From: an uncultured Acetatifactor sp.
GTDB lineage: Bacteria; Bacillota; Clostridia; Lachnospirales; Lachnospiraceae
Direction of reading: 5' to 3'
Assembly: GCA_910577185.1 (NCBI GenBank)
Contig: CAJTLR010000014.1
Location: 55,867-75,570, forward strand
Length of the DNA: 19,704 bases
Both the position numbers and the translations under genes were made by a program. How positions within the stretch are numbered: the first letter of the stretch is position 1; every line of letters begins with the position of its first letter. Shown here piece after piece: positions 1 to 8,313 of the stretch. Below the pieces are notes generated by a model, which saw only the letters and a program-made list of their open reading frames with translations, was not told the DNA's origin and ran no database searches.

Positions 1-1288
1 CTCCCGCAATATAGCCGCTGCTCCAGGCCCACTGCAGATTATAGCCCCCGCACTTTCCATCCACATCCAGAATTTCCCCTGCAAAATAGACTCCCGGAGC
101 CAGCCTGGATTCCAGTTCCTGCGTCACTTCCTCCAGCGGAACCCCGCCCGCGCAGACCTGGGCATTGTCAAAGGGATTGCTGCCGTTGACATGGACACAC
201 CAGTTTTTACACATGGCCAGGACACGCCTTACCTTCCCCTGATCCGCCCCGGTGATTTTCTCCCCGGGCTTCAGGCCCGAAAGTCTGATGAACAGCAGCA
301 TCAGCTTTTTGTTCAGCAATCCCGTGAAAAACTCTTCCGCCGTGCGCCCGTCCCCCCGGAACTTTCCGGCCTTTACAAAGTTTTCCAGTTCTTCCGGGGA
401 ATAATCCGGCAGAAAATCTATCACCGTCTCCACTTCCGGAACGCAATCCCTTATTATGTAATTTGCCACACGGCTGATCTGGAACACCGGAATGCCGGAA
501 ATGCCATAATCCGTCAGCAGCAGTTCCCCCCGTTCCCGCGCCATGCACTTTCCTTTGTGCAGAATTTTGATTTCTGCCTCTGCCCTGACCCCTGCCACCG
601 ACTTAAAGTAATCCTCCCGGCACTTCAGCTGTACCAGGGCAGGCACCACGGGAACCAGTCCATGCCCCAGCTGGCCCGCCAGCCGGTAGCCGCTTCCATC
701 CGAACCTGTCCTGGGCGCCGCCTTTCCCCCGCAGGCAAGTATGATCCGGTCAAAGCGGAAAGTCTTCCCGTTTCCCACCACCTGAAATATTCCTTTTTTG
801 TCCCGGATTTCTCTCTTTTCCCAACGGACATTTTCCGTTTTGTCCGGTATTGCATCTCTTCCTGATCGCTTTCCCGTCTTTCCGGTTCTGATGCTTTCCA
901 CCCTGCAGTCTGTCACCAGTTCCACCCCCGCCTCACGCACTCCATAGCGCAGCACGTCCAGCACGGTGGAAGCCTGTTCCGACACCGGGTAAAGTCCCCC
1001 GTTCCTGCTCTTGGTCATCAGGCCAAGTCCCTGGAAAAAAGCTTTGGTCTCTTCTGTCCCGAAGCGTTTCAGGCAGCTTTCCAGCAAAGCGGGACAGCCG
1101 GTATAATATGCGTCCGGAGTCAGTCTCTCGTTTCCCAGATTACATTTTCCGTTTCCGGTGGACAACAGCTTTTTGCCGGGACGGTCATTCCCCTCCAGAA
1201 GGGTCACTTCCGCCCCCTGTCCGGCAGCGGCAATCGCCGCCATCATCCCGGCAGCCCCGCCGCCCACAATGCCAATTGAATATCCCAT
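1..1288 (-). CDS. BaiN/HI0933-family NAD(P)/FAD-dependent oxidoreductase (3' end beyond window)
   Basis: Reading the minus strand from the ATG at 1288 gives an open frame to the left edge (about 429 residues, no stop reached), so the C-terminus is missing by at least a few residues. The N-terminus MGYSIGIVGGGAAGMMAA is a dinucleotide-binding Rossmann motif (GxGxxG type). It is followed by RPGKKLLSTGNGKCNLGN near residues 37-54, the conserved FAD-contact block of this family. A GGKAAPRTGSDGSGY segment lies mid-protein, and near the end AGEILDVDGKCGGYNLQWAW is the second FAD-binding signature. Known members (YhiN, HI0933, BaiN) are soluble flavoproteins of about 400-430 residues. BaiN has been linked to bile-acid dehydroxylation, but most homologues have no proven substrate and none can be assigned here. 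The gene is the last of the minus-strand block and starts 54 bp after the BofC-like gene stop. The family call is firm; the substrate is unknown. Confidence 0.93.
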   Translation of the reverse strand, partial: MGYSIGIVGGGAAGMMAAIAAAGQGAEVTLLEGNDRPGKKLLSTGNGKCNLGNERLTPDAYYTGCPALLESCLKRFGTEETKAFFQGLGLMTKSRNGGLYPVSEQASTVLDVLRYGVREAGVELVTDCRVESIRTGKTGKRSGRDAIPDKTENVRWEKREIRDKKGIFQVVGNGKTFRFDRIILACGGKAAPRTGSDGSGYRLAGQLGHGLVPVVPALVQLKCREDYFKSVAGVRAEAEIKILHKGKCMARERGELLLTDYGISGIPVFQISRVANYIIRDCVPEVETVIDFLPDYSPEELENFVKAGKFRGDGRTAEEFFTGLLNKKLMLLFIRLSGLKPGEKITGADQGKVRRVLAMCKNWCVHVNGSNPFDNAQVCAGGVPLEEVTQELESRLAPGVYFAGEILDVDGKCGGYNLQWAWSSGYIAG

Positions 1289-1342
1289 CCCGCTTCTCCT
1301 TATCCGGATTTTTGCTTTCCCTTCCCCCGGCCCGGATTCCCC

Positions 1343-2059
1343 TTAACTGGAATAGTTTTCCAGAAAGTCATACAGCGCTTCCTCATCCTTAATCCACATC
1401 ATCTCTATAATACTCTGCTGCAGCTGGGACGGCAGGGATTCCAGATTAATATCCGTCTCGATATAGATGGTCTCCATATCCTCCAGGTAGACCACAACCT
1501 TATTGTCATAGACCGCCAGATAAAAACTGCTGCTGGGCTGGACAAATTTGTAATTCATCTGAATCACCACCCGCTCCCTGGAAAAAGAAAGCACTTCCAG
1601 GCTCACAAACCCGCGCTCCAGTTCGGACAGGGGCGGAAAAGCCTCATAGACTTCCATTGCCTGCAGAAACTGTTCCCGGTTCATGCCCACGTATTTCTGC
1701 GGAAGCTGCCATGTGGTCTCCACAACGGTGTGGTGCAGCACATCCGTCTCTTCCAGCACATATTCCGTATCCACGCAGAGCGTCTCAGGCGCAGACAGCA
1801 CTTCGTCCGCCTCTTTTTCATCCATGTCATTTTCTTCCGATGCCACGCCGTAATCCAGATGGTCATCCTGCACCGGAACCGGTTCTCCCATTTGGTTGCC
1901 GGGATCCTGGGTTTCCGCGGAACCTCCTTCCGTCAGTCCCTTTTCCTCCTGCCTGCCCGGATAAAAAAAATGGGAAGTCTCCACGCCCGCATAAAAACCA
2001 ATCCCCAGCATCAGCAAGGGATATAGGACAAATAAGCTGATACTTTTCACATATTTCAT
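1343..2059 (-). CDS. BofC-like membrane-anchored protein
   Basis: A protein of 238 residues if it starts at the ATG at 2059 (MKYVKSISLFVLYPL). A run of G residues just upstream is the only Shine-Dalgarno-like sequence. The ATG at 2086 would add nine residues but has no such site. Residues 5-25 form one hydrophobic segment, so the protein is probably anchored with its C-terminus outside. An acidic, low-complexity linker (about residues 35-95) follows. The last 140 residues (YVLEETDVLHHTVVETTW, then YVGMNREQF, SFSRERVVIQMNYKF and YDFLENYSS) resemble the C-terminal domain of BofC, the Bacillus forespore factor that restrains SpoIVB signalling. I recognise this from pattern memory only. The role in this organism is inferred from that similarity and from the nearby yqfCD sporulation genes. 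It could instead be a general lineage-specific envelope protein. Confidence 0.72.
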   Translation of the reverse strand: MKYVKSISLFVLYPLLMLGIGFYAGVETSHFFYPGRQEEKGLTEGGSAETQDPGNQMGEPVPVQDDHLDYGVASEENDMDEKEADEVLSAPETLCVDTEYVLEETDVLHHTVVETTWQLPQKYVGMNREQFLQAMEVYEAFPPLSELERGFVSLEVLSFSRERVVIQMNYKFVQPSSSFYLAVYDNKVVVYLEDMETIYIETDINLESLPSQLQQSIIEMMWIKDEEALYDFLENYSS

Positions 2060-2108
2060 ACTGACCCCCATGCCCTGAAACGGCATTTTTTCTAATATTA
2101 GTCAGTAT
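2057..2108 (-). promoter_or_regulatory. Nested inverted repeats over the BofC-like start codon
   Basis: ATACTGAC at 2058-2065 is perfectly complementary to GTCAGTAT at 2101-2108. Inside that pair, ATGCC (2070-2074) matches GGCAT (2082-2086) across a 7-nt loop. In the minus-strand mRNA this would fold as an inner hairpin capped by an outer 8-bp stem that pairs the first two bases of the ATG at 2059. The structure is visible in the sequence; a role in gating translation is inference. Confidence 0.4.
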
Positions 2109-2140
2109 CAGCTTTTTTTGGCAGCTTTATTCATTTCATT

Positions 2141-3736
2141 TCAATATATATGCAGTTTCTGTCCCAGCGCCCCCATCAGACGCCCTCCCGGAACTACCTC
2201 CAGCTCCTGTTCCTTAAAGTTCCGCAGCAGCAGCAAAACTGTCCAGAATACGCCGCCAGCAACCACAAATGCCAGAACCAGGGCAGCAAGATCTCCCATA
2301 AGCGGCGCCATCAGCCTGCCGAACAGCATACAGACCAGGCCCGCAGCCACTCCCGCTCCCAGAGGCACAATCAGAATCCCCAGCCAGTCTGCCCTTAACC
2401 GCAGCTGTCTGTAAGAGAACACACCCAGCACAATACAGAACACAAAAGAACCTGCCAGACCGCCGTAAACCAAAGCCAGAAGCCCCGCCCCGGGCATCAC
2501 CATGGCTATGACCACAAAACAGATATCCGCAGCGGCAGCGGCTCCCAGCACAAAGTACTTTCTCCCGGAAGCCTGCAAAAACCTGCCGAAATAACATCCC
2601 AGGGAGAAAAACAGAATCACGGAGGAACCGCCGTAAAACATCTGCTTCACGGTTTCCCCGTTTTCCCCGCACAGCAATCCGGAAATCTGCGCCCCCATTA
2701 CACCCGCATACACGGACAGGAAAATCCCCTGTGCCAGGCAAAAATGAACGCCTCCCTGAAAGGCAGCCCGGGCAAACCGCCCCTCTTCCCTTTTAAAACA
2801 CTGGAAAACTTTCCCCAGCACCGGCAGCCCCATCATGGATATCAGCGCCGCAAATATGCCGCAGACCGCAAGATACTTTCCCACATACAGGCCATACTCC
2901 CCCGCCAGAAATCCCTCTTCCGGCACCATTCTGCGGGCCAGGAATATCCCCAGGATCAGCGGCAGAATCGCCAGAATCCCCGTGAAAAACTGGGGCCATC
3001 GGCCCGCACACAGCATTCTGATACAATCCCAGAGAGAATCTGACGCATACATGCCCTCCTGTTTCATTTTTCGCTCCGAACGCCTGCTTCCCTTAAAAAT
3101 AACCATCAGAAAAAGCAGGACGAACGCTTCTGCCAGGCATACCGCCAGGGCCAGTCCGGCCCCGCCGTACATGGGTGTAAACTGTTCCTGCTTCAGCAGG
3201 CCGCTGACCTTTTCCCCGTAGCTGCCCAGCAGATTGCCAAACAGAATGCCGAATGCCAGAATAAACACTTGTCTGAGAATGCAGGACACTGCCCTTGGAA
3301 GCTCCGAACCCTCTCCCTGAAAATATCCCAGAAACACCGATACAAGCGTTCTCAGAAACACAATGGGCGACAAAACCTGAAGAATAAAGGTACTGTAAGG
3401 GATATGGAAGATTCCTTCCGCAATGTTCCCGGCAAAAACAAACAGAGCTGCGCTTCCCAGCACGCCGAGAACCATCTGGAACAGCATGACATTTTTTCGT
3501 ATTCCCAGAATATTTTTATACTGCCCTTTATTCCTTCTGCCCCGCAGAATTCTTCCCAGTGCGTCCGACAGGCTGCCGGCCACTGCAGTCCACACCAGCG
3601 CGCAGGCCAGCGCCGCCACTGTTACATATGTCACACCGCCTTCTCCCAGCAGGTGTCCCATCACAAGTATGGTAATCAGAGTCAATAGACTGGCAGCTTC
3701 CTGCGCCTGCCTTCTTTTTATCTCCGTCTGATTCAT
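2141..3736 (-). CDS. MOP-superfamily polysaccharide/lipid flippase (SpoVB/Wzx-like)
   Basis: A 531-residue integral membrane protein with about a dozen to fourteen hydrophobic segments spread over the full length. They are separated by short charged loops such as SDALGRILRGRRNKGQY (about residues 57-73) and KGSRRSERKMKQEG (about residues 215-228). The length and layout match the MOP/MATE-like exporters that move lipid-linked sugars or peptidoglycan precursors across the membrane (SpoVB, MurJ, Wzx). No motif tells which substrate is carried. The ATG at 3736 follows GAGGGACAACGG and lies only 10 bp after the ybeY stop, so the gene is probably cotranscribed with ybeY. A flippase in a block with sporulation genes suggests spore envelope or cell-wall work, but that is inference from context. 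Confidence 0.8.
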   Translation of the reverse strand: MNQTEIKRRQAQEAASLLTLITILVMGHLLGEGGVTYVTVAALACALVWTAVAGSLSDALGRILRGRRNKGQYKNILGIRKNVMLFQMVLGVLGSAALFVFAGNIAEGIFHIPYSTFILQVLSPIVFLRTLVSVFLGYFQGEGSELPRAVSCILRQVFILAFGILFGNLLGSYGEKVSGLLKQEQFTPMYGGAGLALAVCLAEAFVLLFLMVIFKGSRRSERKMKQEGMYASDSLWDCIRMLCAGRWPQFFTGILAILPLILGIFLARRMVPEEGFLAGEYGLYVGKYLAVCGIFAALISMMGLPVLGKVFQCFKREEGRFARAAFQGGVHFCLAQGIFLSVYAGVMGAQISGLLCGENGETVKQMFYGGSSVILFFSLGCYFGRFLQASGRKYFVLGAAAAADICFVVIAMVMPGAGLLALVYGGLAGSFVFCIVLGVFSYRQLRLRADWLGILIVPLGAGVAAGLVCMLFGRLMAPLMGDLAALVLAFVVAGGVFWTVLLLLRNFKEQELEVVPGGRLMGALGQKLHIY

Positions 3737-3746
3737 CCGTTGTCCC

Positions 3747-4250
3747 TCAATTATCTCTCGTCATTCCCAGACCTGTCAGAATCTCATCCTGCTTCCGCTC
3801 CATGACCAGGCGTTCCTCATCCTCCATATGGTCATATCCGCACAAATGCAGCATACTGTGGGCCAGAAGGAAGGCAAACTCCCTCCTGACACTGTGGCCG
3901 TACTTTTCGGCCTGCTCGTACACCTTGTCCACGGAAATCATAATGTCGCCCAGGATCAGTTCCCCTGTGTCCGGGTCAAAATAATCTGCCTCTTCTGTCT
4001 CATCAATGTCGAACACGCCCTCCCGGACAAAATCCAGGTTCGGAAAGGACAGCACATCCGTCTCACTGTCCACTCCCCTGCATTCCCTGTTCACATCCCT
4101 GATACCCGCATTGTCCGTCAGAATCAGGCTGACCTGCGTCTCATAAGGGCAGTGTTCTTCTTCCAGAACCGCCTCGCACACCAGCGCCGCCGTCTCCTCC
4201 ACCGGAAAAGACGCCCGGAAATCCGCTTCATAAGATATCTGGAAATTCAT
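3747..4250 (-). CDS. ybeY: Endoribonuclease YbeY, rRNA maturation factor
   Basis: A 167-residue protein carrying the family signature HSMLHLCGYDH at about residues 131-141. Its three histidines bind the catalytic zinc. The other conserved blocks are present: NRECRGVDSETDVLSFP (about residues 54-70) and GDIMISVDKV (about residues 99-108). YbeY is a cytoplasmic single-strand endoribonuclease needed for 16S rRNA 3'-end maturation and ribosome quality control. The length is normal for the family. The start lies 7 bp after the phoH stop, and phoH-ybeY adjacency is the standard arrangement in many bacteria, which supports both calls. Nothing appears to be missing or truncated. Confidence 0.97.
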   Translation of the reverse strand: MNFQISYEADFRASFPVEETAALVCEAVLEEEHCPYETQVSLILTDNAGIRDVNRECRGVDSETDVLSFPNLDFVREGVFDIDETEEADYFDPDTGELILGDIMISVDKVYEQAEKYGHSVRREFAFLLAHSMLHLCGYDHMEDEERLVMERKQDEILTGLGMTRDN

Positions 4251-4257
4251 ATGTGTG

Positions 4258-5286
4258 TTATCTCCTTCTTCCGCGTCTGTCCCTGTCTCTTTCTCTCAGC
4301 CTCTCATCCTTCTGGCGGCTTCTGGCTTCCTCCCTGGCCTCAAAGGTCTCATAGGCCTGGACGATTTTCTGCACCAGGGGATGACGCACCACATCCTTGC
4401 TGGTCAGGTTGCAGAAAGCAATATCATCCATTCCTTTCAGTACCCTGGCGGCCACGTCCAGCCCCGACCTTGTGCCTGCGGGCAGATCCTTCTGGGAGCT
4501 GTCTCCCGTCACTACCACCTTGGAGCCGAACCCGATTCTGGTCAGGAACATCTTCATCTGGGCCGGCGTGGTATTCTGCGCCTCGTCCAGAATAATATAC
4601 GCATTGTCCAAAGTCCGCCCTCTCATATAGGCCAGCGGCGCCACTTCTATCAGGCCCTTTTCCGTATTTTTGGCAAAACTCTCCGCACCCATAATCTGGT
4701 ACAGGGCATCATACAGGGGCCGCAGATACGGGTCCACCTTACTCTGCAGATCCCCCGGCAGAAATCCCAGCTTCTCCCCTGCCTCAATGGCAGGTCTTGT
4801 GAGAATAATCCTGCCCACCTCGTCATTTTTAAATGCCGTTATTGCCATTGCCATGGCCAGATATGTCTTTCCTGTTCCCGCCGGCCCCAGTCCGAACACC
4901 AGCATATTGTCCCTTATGGCATCCACATAGGCTTTCTGCCCCAGTGTCTTGGGCTTCACCGGCTTTCCGTTTACCGTATGGCAGATGCAGTCCGCATCCA
5001 TCTGCACCATGGCCCCTTCTTTTTCTTCCATTCCTAATGTAATCGCGTAATCCACACTCTGCTCCTCAATCTCATTTCCCCGGCTTAACCGGAAAGAAAG
5101 CTGCTTTAAGACACCTTCCGCCTTCTTTACCATATCTTCCCTGCCGGTAATCGTAATGCCTCCGTTGCGGTCAACAATCACCACACCGAAATCCCGCTCC
5201 AGTTTCTTGATATAAACATCCCTTGCGCCGAATATTTCCTGGATATGCCCGGCCGGCATATCCAGCCTTACAGAAAAATCATTCAT
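4258..5286 (-). CDS. phoH: PhoH family ATPase
   Basis: A 342-residue P-loop protein. The Walker A motif GPAGTGKTYLAMAMA lies around residues 133-147. The strongly conserved RPAIEAGEKLGFLPGDLQ follows, then the Walker B region YIILDEAQNTTPAQMKMFLTR (in short YIILDEAQN) and the sensor-like VVTGDSSQKDLP. Residues 1-70 look like the small KH-like RNA-binding domain found ahead of the ATPase in bacterial PhoH/YbeZ proteins. The basic tail (last 30 residues, rich in R and D) is low complexity. PhoH acts with YbeY in RNA metabolism in several species. The ATG at 5286 overlaps the yqfD stop by 8 bp (ATGAATGA), indicating translational coupling, and ybeY follows directly. Confidence 0.96.
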   Translation of the reverse strand: MNDFSVRLDMPAGHIQEIFGARDVYIKKLERDFGVVIVDRNGGITITGREDMVKKAEGVLKQLSFRLSRGNEIEEQSVDYAITLGMEEKEGAMVQMDADCICHTVNGKPVKPKTLGQKAYVDAIRDNMLVFGLGPAGTGKTYLAMAMAITAFKNDEVGRIILTRPAIEAGEKLGFLPGDLQSKVDPYLRPLYDALYQIMGAESFAKNTEKGLIEVAPLAYMRGRTLDNAYIILDEAQNTTPAQMKMFLTRIGFGSKVVVTGDSSQKDLPAGTRSGLDVAARVLKGMDDIAFCNLTSKDVVRHPLVQKIVQAYETFEAREEARSRQKDERLRERDRDRRGRRR

Positions 5287-6502
5287 CCGTCTTCACTTCC
5301 CCTGCATCTGTTTTTGCAGTCTCTTCCTTCAAACCAACAAGCTCCTGTACCAGAAATTCTCCCTGCAAGACCCAGGAATCACTTTCCGTATCTATTCTAA
5401 CATTTTTTTCAATAATTTGTACCCCTTTTTCATCTAATTCTGTAAGAAATTCTATTAATTTTTGCGAAAGCACCTCCTTTGCCTCTTCTGCCGTATACAT
5501 ATATTCTGTATTCTGATATTCCCGGTGTGTCACCTCTCCCCAGTATATGGAAATGTTCAGTTTTTCAAACATCAGGGGCCTGCTTTCCCTGAACAGGCTG
5601 TCATAAACCAGAAATGGCTGTTCCTGGGGCAGCCTGCAGGTCTTGTCTCCCAGTTTCAGGTAGTAGCCCGTCTTTTCCCTGCCCGTATATACCTTTTCCA
5701 CATGGTCGAAAGGAAGCCTGGCCGTAAAATCCCTTGTGTGCTCCAGCATAATATCCGCGTCCGCATCCACATACTGGTATTCCCGCACCGTGGCGTCCTC
5801 ATTGTAGACAGGCACTTTTCCTTCCACCAGCACCGTCCCCTTCTCCACGCTGTCGCCGATGGAGACCACGGGCACACCGCTGCGGACAATCATCGAGACC
5901 ACCGTTCCGTCAAATTCCGCCACCAGGTCCATCCCCTGTTCTGACTCCCGGTCTTCCACAATGATGGGGGCGTCATTTTCCTTGATATCGATCTCCAGCC
6001 TGATACCGTCCAGCCTGGCACTGGCCCAGGTGACCTGGGGGAATTTCCTGCGTATCTGCTTTTCCAGTTCTTCAATATCCAGGTCATCCTTGCGCATGCC
6101 GATGGTCACATGGTTTTCCTTCAGGAAAGTATCAAAAACATCCCGGGTGATCTGGTAATTTCCGTTCAGTCTGATATCCCATATAAAGAAGGATGAAATC
6201 ATCCAAAAGGCAATGGCCAGTATCAGTCCCAGCACAAAAATTTTGCGTTTCACAAGCCTGGGCAGAAAAAAAGGCAGTCCATATTTTTCCAATATGGCTA
6301 CCCTGGTTCCTGTCTTCTTCAGTATCGGTTTCAGTTCCCGGAACCCCCTCAGGCCGATGTTCATATAGTATACATCGCCCTCCCGGACAATATCCCACAG
6401 CAAAATGCCTTTGTTGCTGCACAGATTCATAAATCGTTCCGGGGAAAAGCCCCATATGCGGATGCGCAGATATCCCCTGACATATTTCAGAAATTTGATC
6501 AT
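5279..6502 (-). CDS. yqfD: Sporulation protein YqfD
   Basis: A 407-residue protein. About 90 residues of N-terminal cytoplasmic domain (GYLRIRIWGFSPERFMNLC, then YYMNIGLRGFRELKPILKKT) precede a single membrane segment at about residues 90-112 (VLGLILAIAFWMISSFFIW). A long outward-facing domain follows with a POTRA-like start (IRLNGNYQITRDVFDTFLKE). This layout is that of YqfD, a membrane protein needed for efficient sporulation in Bacillus and expressed in the mother cell there. Its biochemical role is unknown. yqfC lies 33 bp upstream and phoH overlaps the end, the usual order in endospore formers. Start chosen at 6502, preceded by AGAGGACAGGAC. Confidence 0.94.
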   Translation of the reverse strand: MIKFLKYVRGYLRIRIWGFSPERFMNLCSNKGILLWDIVREGDVYYMNIGLRGFRELKPILKKTGTRVAILEKYGLPFFLPRLVKRKIFVLGLILAIAFWMISSFFIWDIRLNGNYQITRDVFDTFLKENHVTIGMRKDDLDIEELEKQIRRKFPQVTWASARLDGIRLEIDIKENDAPIIVEDRESEQGMDLVAEFDGTVVSMIVRSGVPVVSIGDSVEKGTVLVEGKVPVYNEDATVREYQYVDADADIMLEHTRDFTARLPFDHVEKVYTGREKTGYYLKLGDKTCRLPQEQPFLVYDSLFRESRPLMFEKLNISIYWGEVTHREYQNTEYMYTAEEAKEVLSQKLIEFLTELDEKGVQIIEKNVRIDTESDSWVLQGEFLVQELVGLKEETAKTDAGEVKTDE

Positions 6503-6535
6503 GTCCTGTCCTCTTTCCTTATTTCACTGTCTCAT

Positions 6536-6829
6536 TCAGAGATATTTGACACAATTGATGCAGCCGCTGATTTTCATGTCTTCGTTGGTATAATAATCCA
6601 CAGAAAGCCTGGTACCTTCAAAACAGACCTGGCAGGTCTTGCCCTGAAGCAGTATCAGGCTCTCTGTATATTCCAGGATTCCCCGGTAGTTCTCGATCCA
6701 CGCCTCACGGTTGCCCGTGAGGGTTACTTTCATGGCTCCCATGCAGATATCCTTGGGAAATTTCAGAGATTCCAGCAGCGCTTCTTTTCTTGCCTCGTTT
6801 TTTTGAATACGGTCACTGTTTTTCTTCAT
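6536..6829 (-). CDS. yqfC: Sporulation protein YqfC (YabP/YqfC family)
   Basis: A 97-residue small protein. The core matches the YabP/YqfC family: LKFPKDICMGAMKVTLTG (about residues 22-39), the conserved WIENYRGILEYTESLILLQG (about residues 45-64), and the end DYYTNEDMKISGCI. Family members are about 90-100 residues, so the length is right. YqfC is a sporulation protein of unknown mechanism, nearly always paired with yqfD as it is here. The ATG at 6829 has only a weak ribosome-binding site (GGA very close to the start). It is the first gene of the block; the 160 bp upstream contains no clear promoter that I would trust. Confidence 0.93.
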   Translation of the reverse strand: MKKNSDRIQKNEARKEALLESLKFPKDICMGAMKVTLTGNREAWIENYRGILEYTESLILLQGKTCQVCFEGTRLSVDYYTNEDMKISGCINCVKYL

Positions 6830-6991
6830 GTTCCATTATATTACAGGACCTGTAAAACTATGCCCGCTGCCGGCTCCGATTCCCTGTTTTGCAATGCTGT
6901 TTTTCTCCCTGTTATGTGCTCCACATGTCCCTCTTTTCACGCAAAAGGCGGTGTCGCAGGGAATTTACGGGGACTGTTCCGGTTTCGCTTT
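6830..6991. other. Intergenic region with a 15-bp palindrome
   Basis: This 162-bp gap lies between the pdp stop and the yqfC start. It holds a perfect dyad, TTACAGG-A-CCTGTAA at 6841-6855, a few bases upstream of yqfC. A TATAAT-like hexamer (minus strand, 6835-6840) is adjacent, but it is so close to the ATG that transcription would start at the start codon, so I do not call it a promoter. No stem plus T-run terminator was found after pdp. Confidence 0.35.
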
Positions 6992-8299
6992 TCACCCGGA
7001 AATCACGGCCCTGATCATGGCTCTTTTCTCCGGAGGGGTATCCAGAATGGTGCATGCCTGCAGATACCTTCTTTCCGCCTCCTGTATCCGGCTTTCGTCA
7101 TTTCCGTGAATCATGGCCAGCGCTTCTCCTTCCCGGACAAAATCACCCACCTTTTTACAAAGTACCAGTCCCACGGCCAGGTCGATATCGCTTTCCTTGG
7201 TCTCCCTGCCGCCGCCCAGAATCAGGGAGCATATCCCTACCTGGTCGCACACAATTTTGTTGACATAACCGCTTATCGGGGCGGGAAGCGGACGGATAAT
7301 GCCTGCCTTCGGCAGGGACTCCGGATCAGATACATGGGCGGCATTTCCCCCCTGGGCTTCCACAAACTCCGCGAATTTTTTCAGGGCGCTGCCGTCCGCA
7401 ATGACGCCCCGCAGCATTTCTTCCGCCTCCTGTGCACTCCGGGCCCTGCCGCCGCACAGCAGCATCTGGCTTCCCAGGGCCAGACACAGTTCCACAAAGT
7501 CCGCAGGACCATGTCCTTTCAGGGTGTCGATGGCTTCCTTCACCTCCAGGGCATTTCCCACCGCATAGCCCAGCGGCTGGTCCATGTCCGAGATCACCGC
7601 CACCGTATTCCGGCCGGCGTTTTTGCCGATTTTCACCATTTCCTCCGCCAGGGCCCTGGCGTCCGCCTCTTCCTTCATAAACGCGCCGCTTCCGGTTTTC
7701 ACGTCCAGCACAATGGCATCCGCTCCCGCCGCCAGTTTCTTGCTCATAATGGAACTGGCGATCAGGGACATATTGTCCACTGTGGCAGTCACATCCCGCA
7801 GGGCATAAAGTTTTTTGTCTGCCGGGGCAAGATCGGCTGTCTGTCCCATAATGCAAATGCCGTTTTTATTCACATTCTCGATAAATTTTTTACGGCTAAT
7901 CGAAGTGGTGAATCCCGGAAAGCTTTCCAGCTTGTCAATGGTCCCTCCCGTATGTCCCAGCCCGCGGCCGCTCATCTTCGCCACGGGAATGCCGCATGCC
8001 GCTACCATGGGCCCCAGAGCCAGGGAAGTCTTGTCCCCCACGCCCCCGGTGCTGTGCTTGTCCACCTTAATGCCGCTGATGTCCGATAGGTCAAGTCTGT
8101 CGCCGCTGTCTGCCATGGCCAGGGTCAGGGTGGCAGTCTCCTGCTCTGTCATCCCGCGGAAATAAACTGCCATCATCAGGGCAGACACCTGATAGTCCGG
8201 GATCTCCCCTTTGGTGTAGCCCTCTATGAAGAAACGGATCTCGTCCTGTGAAAGTTCCCCGCCGTTTCTCTTCTTCATAATAATATCATACATTCTCAT
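6992..8299 (-). CDS. pdp: Pyrimidine-nucleoside phosphorylase
   Basis: A 435-residue enzyme of the thymidine/pyrimidine-nucleoside phosphorylase family, which splits uridine, thymidine or deoxyuridine with phosphate to give the base and (deoxy)ribose-1-phosphate. The family signature SGRGLGHTGGTIDKLESFPG is complete at about residues 109-128. The phosphate/cation-binding VDKHSTGGVGDKTSL (about residues 78-92) and LDVKTGSGAFMKE (about residues 198-210) are also present. The length (about 433 is usual) and the C-terminal domain ending ...MIRAVISG are normal. The start at 8299 (MRMYDIIMKKRNGGELS) is preceded by AGGAG with an 8-nt spacer. It is a cytoplasmic nucleoside-salvage enzyme. No other salvage gene is adjacent, which is a little unusual because pdp often sits with deoC, cdd or nupC. 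Confidence 0.96.
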   Translation of the reverse strand: MRMYDIIMKKRNGGELSQDEIRFFIEGYTKGEIPDYQVSALMMAVYFRGMTEQETATLTLAMADSGDRLDLSDISGIKVDKHSTGGVGDKTSLALGPMVAACGIPVAKMSGRGLGHTGGTIDKLESFPGFTTSISRKKFIENVNKNGICIMGQTADLAPADKKLYALRDVTATVDNMSLIASSIMSKKLAAGADAIVLDVKTGSGAFMKEEADARALAEEMVKIGKNAGRNTVAVISDMDQPLGYAVGNALEVKEAIDTLKGHGPADFVELCLALGSQMLLCGGRARSAQEAEEMLRGVIADGSALKKFAEFVEAQGGNAAHVSDPESLPKAGIIRPLPAPISGYVNKIVCDQVGICSLILGGGRETKESDIDLAVGLVLCKKVGDFVREGEALAMIHGNDESRIQEAERRYLQACTILDTPPEKRAMIRAVISG

Positions 8300-8313
8300 G
8301 CCCTATTCTCCTA

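Noticed and set aside
191..865. A 224-codon open frame on the plus strand at the left edge
   Set aside because: Antisense to the flavoprotein gene, which reads without a stop from 1288 to the edge with FAD-binding motifs at both ends.
2070..2092. Plus-strand stem followed by a T-run as a terminator
   Set aside because: ATGCC/GGCAT followed by T residues looks like a weak terminator on the plus strand, but no plus-strand gene lies upstream of it. The stem makes more sense in the minus-strand mRNA.
6803..8089. A 428-codon open frame on the plus strand
   Set aside because: It lies antisense to pdp, whose motifs are intact. The translation has no recognisable domain and is rich in H, R, P and Q, as expected for the shadow of a gene with GC-rich third positions.
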